From Blastococcus sp. Marseille-P5729 (GTDB lineage: Bacteria; Actinomycetota; Actinomycetes; Mycobacteriales; Antricoccaceae), in the NCBI RefSeq assembly GCF_900292035.1, contig NZ_OMPO01000002.1:744001-808000 (forward strand): a stretch of 64,000 nt of DNA. Direction: 5' to 3'. Of this stretch, positions 62,858-64,000 are shown piece after piece. The notes beneath the pieces are model-generated. The model worked only from the letters and a program-made list of their open reading frames with translations, was not told where the DNA came from and searched no databases. Every line of letters begins with the position of its first letter. The stretch's first letter is position 1. Both the position numbers and the translations under genes were made by a program.

Positions 62858-64000
62858 GCCTCGCTGCTCCCAGCCTGTCCCAGCCGCTGAAGAATCTTCT
62901 TCAGGGCCTCGCGGAGCAGGCTCCTATTCCCGTGCTGCCCATGCTGAGTGGCTTCGCCGGCCAGCCGGTTTCGGAGGACGACCTGGTTGCCTTCGTGCAG
63001 CAGGCGCCGCCGAACGACCCCGGCATGATCCAGCTCCGCCTCGCTCTCGCGAAGTGGGACGCGAGCAACGATCTGAAGTTGATCGGAGCCGACGGGCAGG
63101 AGACCGGGTCGGGCACCATCGCTCGACGAATCGCCGTGGTCAAGAACCTCGGCTTGAGTGACGAGGCGGAAGGTGTGCTCCGGGAGAAGATTCCCGTCCA
63201 CGTCGAGGGTGCCATCGTCATCTCGAGGGAGTTCGAGCCCTGGTACGAGGAGGTGCGCCACCAGCGCAGCACCATGTACTGGGACCACTACGAGAAGTAC
63301 CTCGCCCAGGAGAAGAAGTGGCCGGCGGCCTCGATCACGACCATCGATCAGAGTACGGACGCTGTCGTTGAGCGCCTGACGGACCCGACGCGCCCCGACA
63401 TCAAGCGCACGAAGGGCCTTGTCGTCGGCTACGTACAGAGTGGAAAGACTGCCAACTTCACGGGCGTCATCGCGAAGGCGATCGATGCGGGCTATCGACT
63501 GGTCATCGTCATGACCGGAACCATCGAGATCTTGCGCGCGCAGACCCAGCGGCGCATTGACATGGAGCTCATGGGTGTCGAGAACGTCATCGCAGGGCAA
63601 GATCCGAACGATCCCGAGGTTGCCAAGGGTCTCGACTACCAGCAGGACGAGGACTGGCTGGCAGACAAGTTCGTGCGGCATGGCCAGGAGGCCCTCAACC
63701 AGCCTGGGGTCGCTCGCATTCGTCGCGTGACCACTCACAAGGGTGACTACAAGAGCCTGCCGCAGGGGATGTCCCAGCTCCGGTATGAGCGCCACGACAA
63801 GTCGAAGCCGCTGAACGCGGAGGAGAACCTCTTCCACACCGACGCCTACGTCGTGATCGTCAAGAAGAACTCGGCGCCACTAAAGAAGCTGATCAAGGAT
63901 CTCAAGCCGATGCAGGCCATGCTCAACGAGCTGCCGGCCCTGATCATCGACGACGAGTCAGATGTCGCATCGGTCAACACTAAGGACCCGAAGAAGTCCA
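62854..64000 (+). CDS. Z1-domain ATPase/helicase (5' part)
   Basis: The first 382 codons lie in the window. Start ATG 62854 overlaps the upstream stop (ATGA). An N-terminal helical domain (~1-130) precedes the P-loop GYVQSGKTANF (192-202), motif VIVMTGTIEILRAQTQRR, and Walker B LIIDDESDVAS near the window end (the Z1 DExD variant). Z1 proteins are helicase-like ATPases restricted to MORC-Z1 defence operons. The rest, and probably an AIPR-domain gene after it, should lie beyond base 64000. Confidence 0.9.
   Translation, partial: MSLAAPSLSQPLKNLLQGLAEQAPIPVLPMLSGFAGQPVSEDDLVAFVQQAPPNDPGMIQLRLALAKWDASNDLKLIGADGQETGSGTIARRIAVVKNLGLSDEAEGVLREKIPVHVEGAIVISREFEPWYEEVRHQRSTMYWDHYEKYLAQEKKWPAASITTIDQSTDAVVERLTDPTRPDIKRTKGLVVGYVQSGKTANFTGVIAKAIDAGYRLVIVMTGTIEILRAQTQRRIDMELMGVENVIAGQDPNDPEVAKGLDYQQDEDWLADKFVRHGQEALNQPGVARIRRVTTHKGDYKSLPQGMSQLRYERHDKSKPLNAEENLFHTDAYVVIVKKNSAPLKKLIKDLKPMQAMLNELPALIIDDESDVASVNTKDPKKS

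Noticed and set aside
1-64000. CRISPR arrays, rRNA genes, insertion sequences, integrases
   Set aside because: None seen: no regularly spaced repeats, no rRNA-like stretches, no transposase or recombinase motifs on either strand.

Overview
The window is high-GC DNA with GTG starts, many ATGA/GTGA gene overlaps and long antisense open frames. It comes from an actinobacterium. The block carD - lpqE-like lipoprotein - radA - disA - membrane protein - mutY keeps the gene order I know from Mycobacterium, and the ArsC, LuxR/HisKA_3 two-component and CarD families are actinobacterial in type. I cannot name the species.

Layout. 1-4.2 kb: 5' end of a secreted LTD/ExeM-type nuclease, an SDR oxidoreductase and a two-component system. 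4.4-7.0 kb: a tRNA-Thr(TGT) gene whose 3' half is repeated exactly (43 bp) 2.54 kb downstream, bracketing a small island with a Fic protein, a coiled-coil membrane protein and no integrase. 7.0-9.9 kb: lipoprotein, crotonase, and the two ends of a deleted ABC transporter. 10.0-13.7 kb: arsenic operon arsR-acr3-arsC-arsC/arsM with two fusion proteins. 13.8-20.3 kb: ferritin-like protein, lipoprotein, Dps plus a small acidic protein, gluconate uptake (GntP, GntK). Three genes here (transglutaminase, acyl-CoA dehydrogenase, gntP) each carry one single-base frameshift. 20.4-28.0 kb: small family-A DNA polymerase, DUF445 protein, two septum-formation-type lipoproteins, SDR, WYL regulator and an unknown gene of different composition. 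28.0-33.7 kb: FAD/Fe-S oxidoreductase, rlmB, a small zinc-ribbon gene and cysS in one tightly packed direction. 33.9-40.9 kb: MFS transporter, a second two-component system, P450 with ferredoxin, crotonase. 41.0-50.5 kb: ispF, ArsR/SRPBCC pair, ispD, carD, then the lpqE-radA-disA-mutY block.

50.5-57.2 kb is a rearranged region around clpC. The 3' end of clpC and its terminator hairpin are duplicated 2558 bp away, and remnants or paralogues of neighbouring membrane-protein genes lie between the copies. 57.5 kb to the window end is a defence-type operon with overlapping genes: a SNF2-helicase/DUF499 chimera, a MORC/MutL-like GHKL ATPase, a PD-(D/E)XK (DUF4420-like) protein and a Z1-domain ATPase that runs off the end. 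This resembles the MORC-Z1 (MZA-like) defence systems; the first gene looks like a helicase and a DUF499 protein joined in frame by a deletion. It is the best candidate for something undescribed.

Two families of intergenic palindromes recur: one on TGTCCCCGGATG (9.9 and 38.3 kb), one on TTCTGCGGGGC (41.0, 52.0 and 54.5 kb). Most copies sit just downstream of a minus-strand gene, and mismatches mostly become G-U pairs in minus-strand RNA, so they probably act as terminator hairpins.
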